Assembly: GCA_025351985.1 (NCBI GenBank)
Contig: JANXUW010000251.1
Location: forward strand, 1-6,871
Source of the DNA: Pseudolysobacter sp.
Lineage (GTDB): Bacteria; Pseudomonadota; Gammaproteobacteria; Xanthomonadales; Rhodanobacteraceae
Direction: 5' to 3'
Length of the DNA stretch: 6,871 bases
In this document: piece after piece, positions 6,363-6,871 of the stretch
Numbering within the stretch: the first letter of the stretch is position 1
Layout: every line of letters starts with the position of its first letter
Program-made: the position numbers and the translations under genes
Notes under the pieces: model-generated
What the model saw: the letters and a program-made list of their open reading frames with translations, nothing else
Told to the model about the DNA's origin: nothing
Databases searched by the model: none

Positions 6363-6871
6363 CCCCATCGATTCGCCGCAAGCTGGAACAACTCTCCGAA
6401 CGCCACCAGGAAGTGGCGATGCTGCTCGCGCAACCGGATGCGCTGAGCGATCAGAATCGTTTTCGTTCGTTGTCCAAAGAATACGCGCAGCTCGAACCGG
6501 TTTCCGCCGCGCTCGCCAACTACAACACGCTGACACAATCGCTGGATGCGGCGCAGCTCATGCTGAAAGATCCCGAGATGCGCGATCTCGCGGTCGAGGA
6601 AATCGCCGAACTCGAAACCACGCGTACGCAACTCGATCGCGATCTGAATCTGCTGTTGCTGCCGAAAGATCCGCGCGACGACGCAAATATTTTCCTCGAA
6701 GTGCGCGCCGGCACCGGTGGTGACGAAGCCGCGATTTTTGCCGGCGACCTGTTCCGCATGTACGCGCGTTACGCCGAACGCCGCCGCTGGACGCTGGAAA
6801 TTCTGAGCCAGAGCGACGGCGAGCACGGCGGTTACAAGGAAATCATCGCGCGCGTGGAAGGCCGCGGCGCG
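6359..6871 (+). CDS. prfA: Peptide chain release factor 1, N-terminal 171 codons, cut by window edge
   Basis: RF1 recognises UAA and UAG in the ribosomal A site and triggers peptide release. The 171 residues present cover the N-terminal domain and the start of the next one: [18 protein letters not shown] near the start, the coiled N-terminal helices, [12 protein letters not shown] (99-110), and the family signature [20 protein letters not shown] (112-131), then [10 protein letters not shown] (154-163). About 190 residues are missing, including the stop-codon reading motif and the GGQ loop, so RF1 and not RF2 is assigned from the N-terminal sequence and from its place behind hemA. The ATG (6359-6361) overlaps the hemA TGA. 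AAGGA (6351-6355) lies 3 bases before it. In many proteobacteria prmC, the methylase of the GGQ glutamine, follows; that would be beyond the edge. Confidence 0.96.
   Translation, partial: MTPSIRRKLEQLSERHQEVAMLLAQPDALSDQNRFRSLSKEYAQLEPVSAALANYNTLTQSLDAAQLMLKDPEMRDLAVEEIAELETTRTQLDRDLNLLLLPKDPRDDANIFLEVRAGTGGDEAAIFAGDLFRMYARYAERRRWTLEILSQSDGEHGGYKEIIARVEGRGA

Noticed and set aside
5304..6536. Minus-strand open frame of 410 codons opposite hemA and prfA
   Set aside because: hemA and prfA are unambiguous. The product is Arg/Val/Gly/Ala-rich without any family motif.

Overview
The window looks like a conserved chromosomal housekeeping locus of a GC-rich gammaproteobacterium. By eye the core genes are about 58-70% GC. 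The best guess is the Xanthomonadales/Lysobacterales or a neighbouring lineage. The basis is the protein similarities and the gene order: hemA-prfA on one strand, divergent from a TPR lipoprotein gene, lolB, ispE, tRNA-Gln and prs. Pseudomonas has the same block. Taxonomy is inferred from gene order and residue patterns, not from a search.

Layout. The left three quarters are transcribed leftwards (minus strand). Reading in that direction: a small GIY-YIG-superfamily gene (4860-4408), an LbcA-like TPR outer-membrane lipoprotein (4346-2595), lolB (2598-1957), ispE (1947-1063), tRNA-Gln(TTG) (932-857), a 239-base gene-free stretch rich in inverted repeats, and the first 205 codons of prs (617 to the left edge). 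The right quarter is transcribed rightwards: hemA (5076-6362) and the first 171 codons of prfA (6359 to the right edge). A 215-base intergenic region (4861-5075) separates the two arms.

How the genes work together. LolB receives lipoproteins from LolA and inserts them in the outer membrane; its upstream neighbour is itself a predicted outer-membrane lipoprotein. In Pseudomonas the syntenic protein (LbcA) is the adaptor of the CtpA protease that controls peptidoglycan hydrolases. IspE makes an isoprenoid precursor and Prs makes PRPP. On the other arm, HemA (glutamyl-tRNA reductase) starts tetrapyrrole synthesis and PrfA terminates translation. Both arms contain ATGA stop/start overlaps (TPR gene/lolB and hemA/prfA), which suggests translational coupling.

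What is not standard. The 150-codon GIY-YIG-type gene between the TPR gene and hemA is not part of the usual block as I know it. It is about 51% GC and is edged by short A-tract repeats, so it looks like a recently acquired orphan gene. The tRNA-Gln/prs gap holds four inverted repeats in about 160 bases and may be a structured prs leader or a small RNA. I found no multi-gene novel system, transposase, CRISPR array or complete mobile element. Long open frames opposite ispE/lolB, the TPR gene and hemA are shadows.
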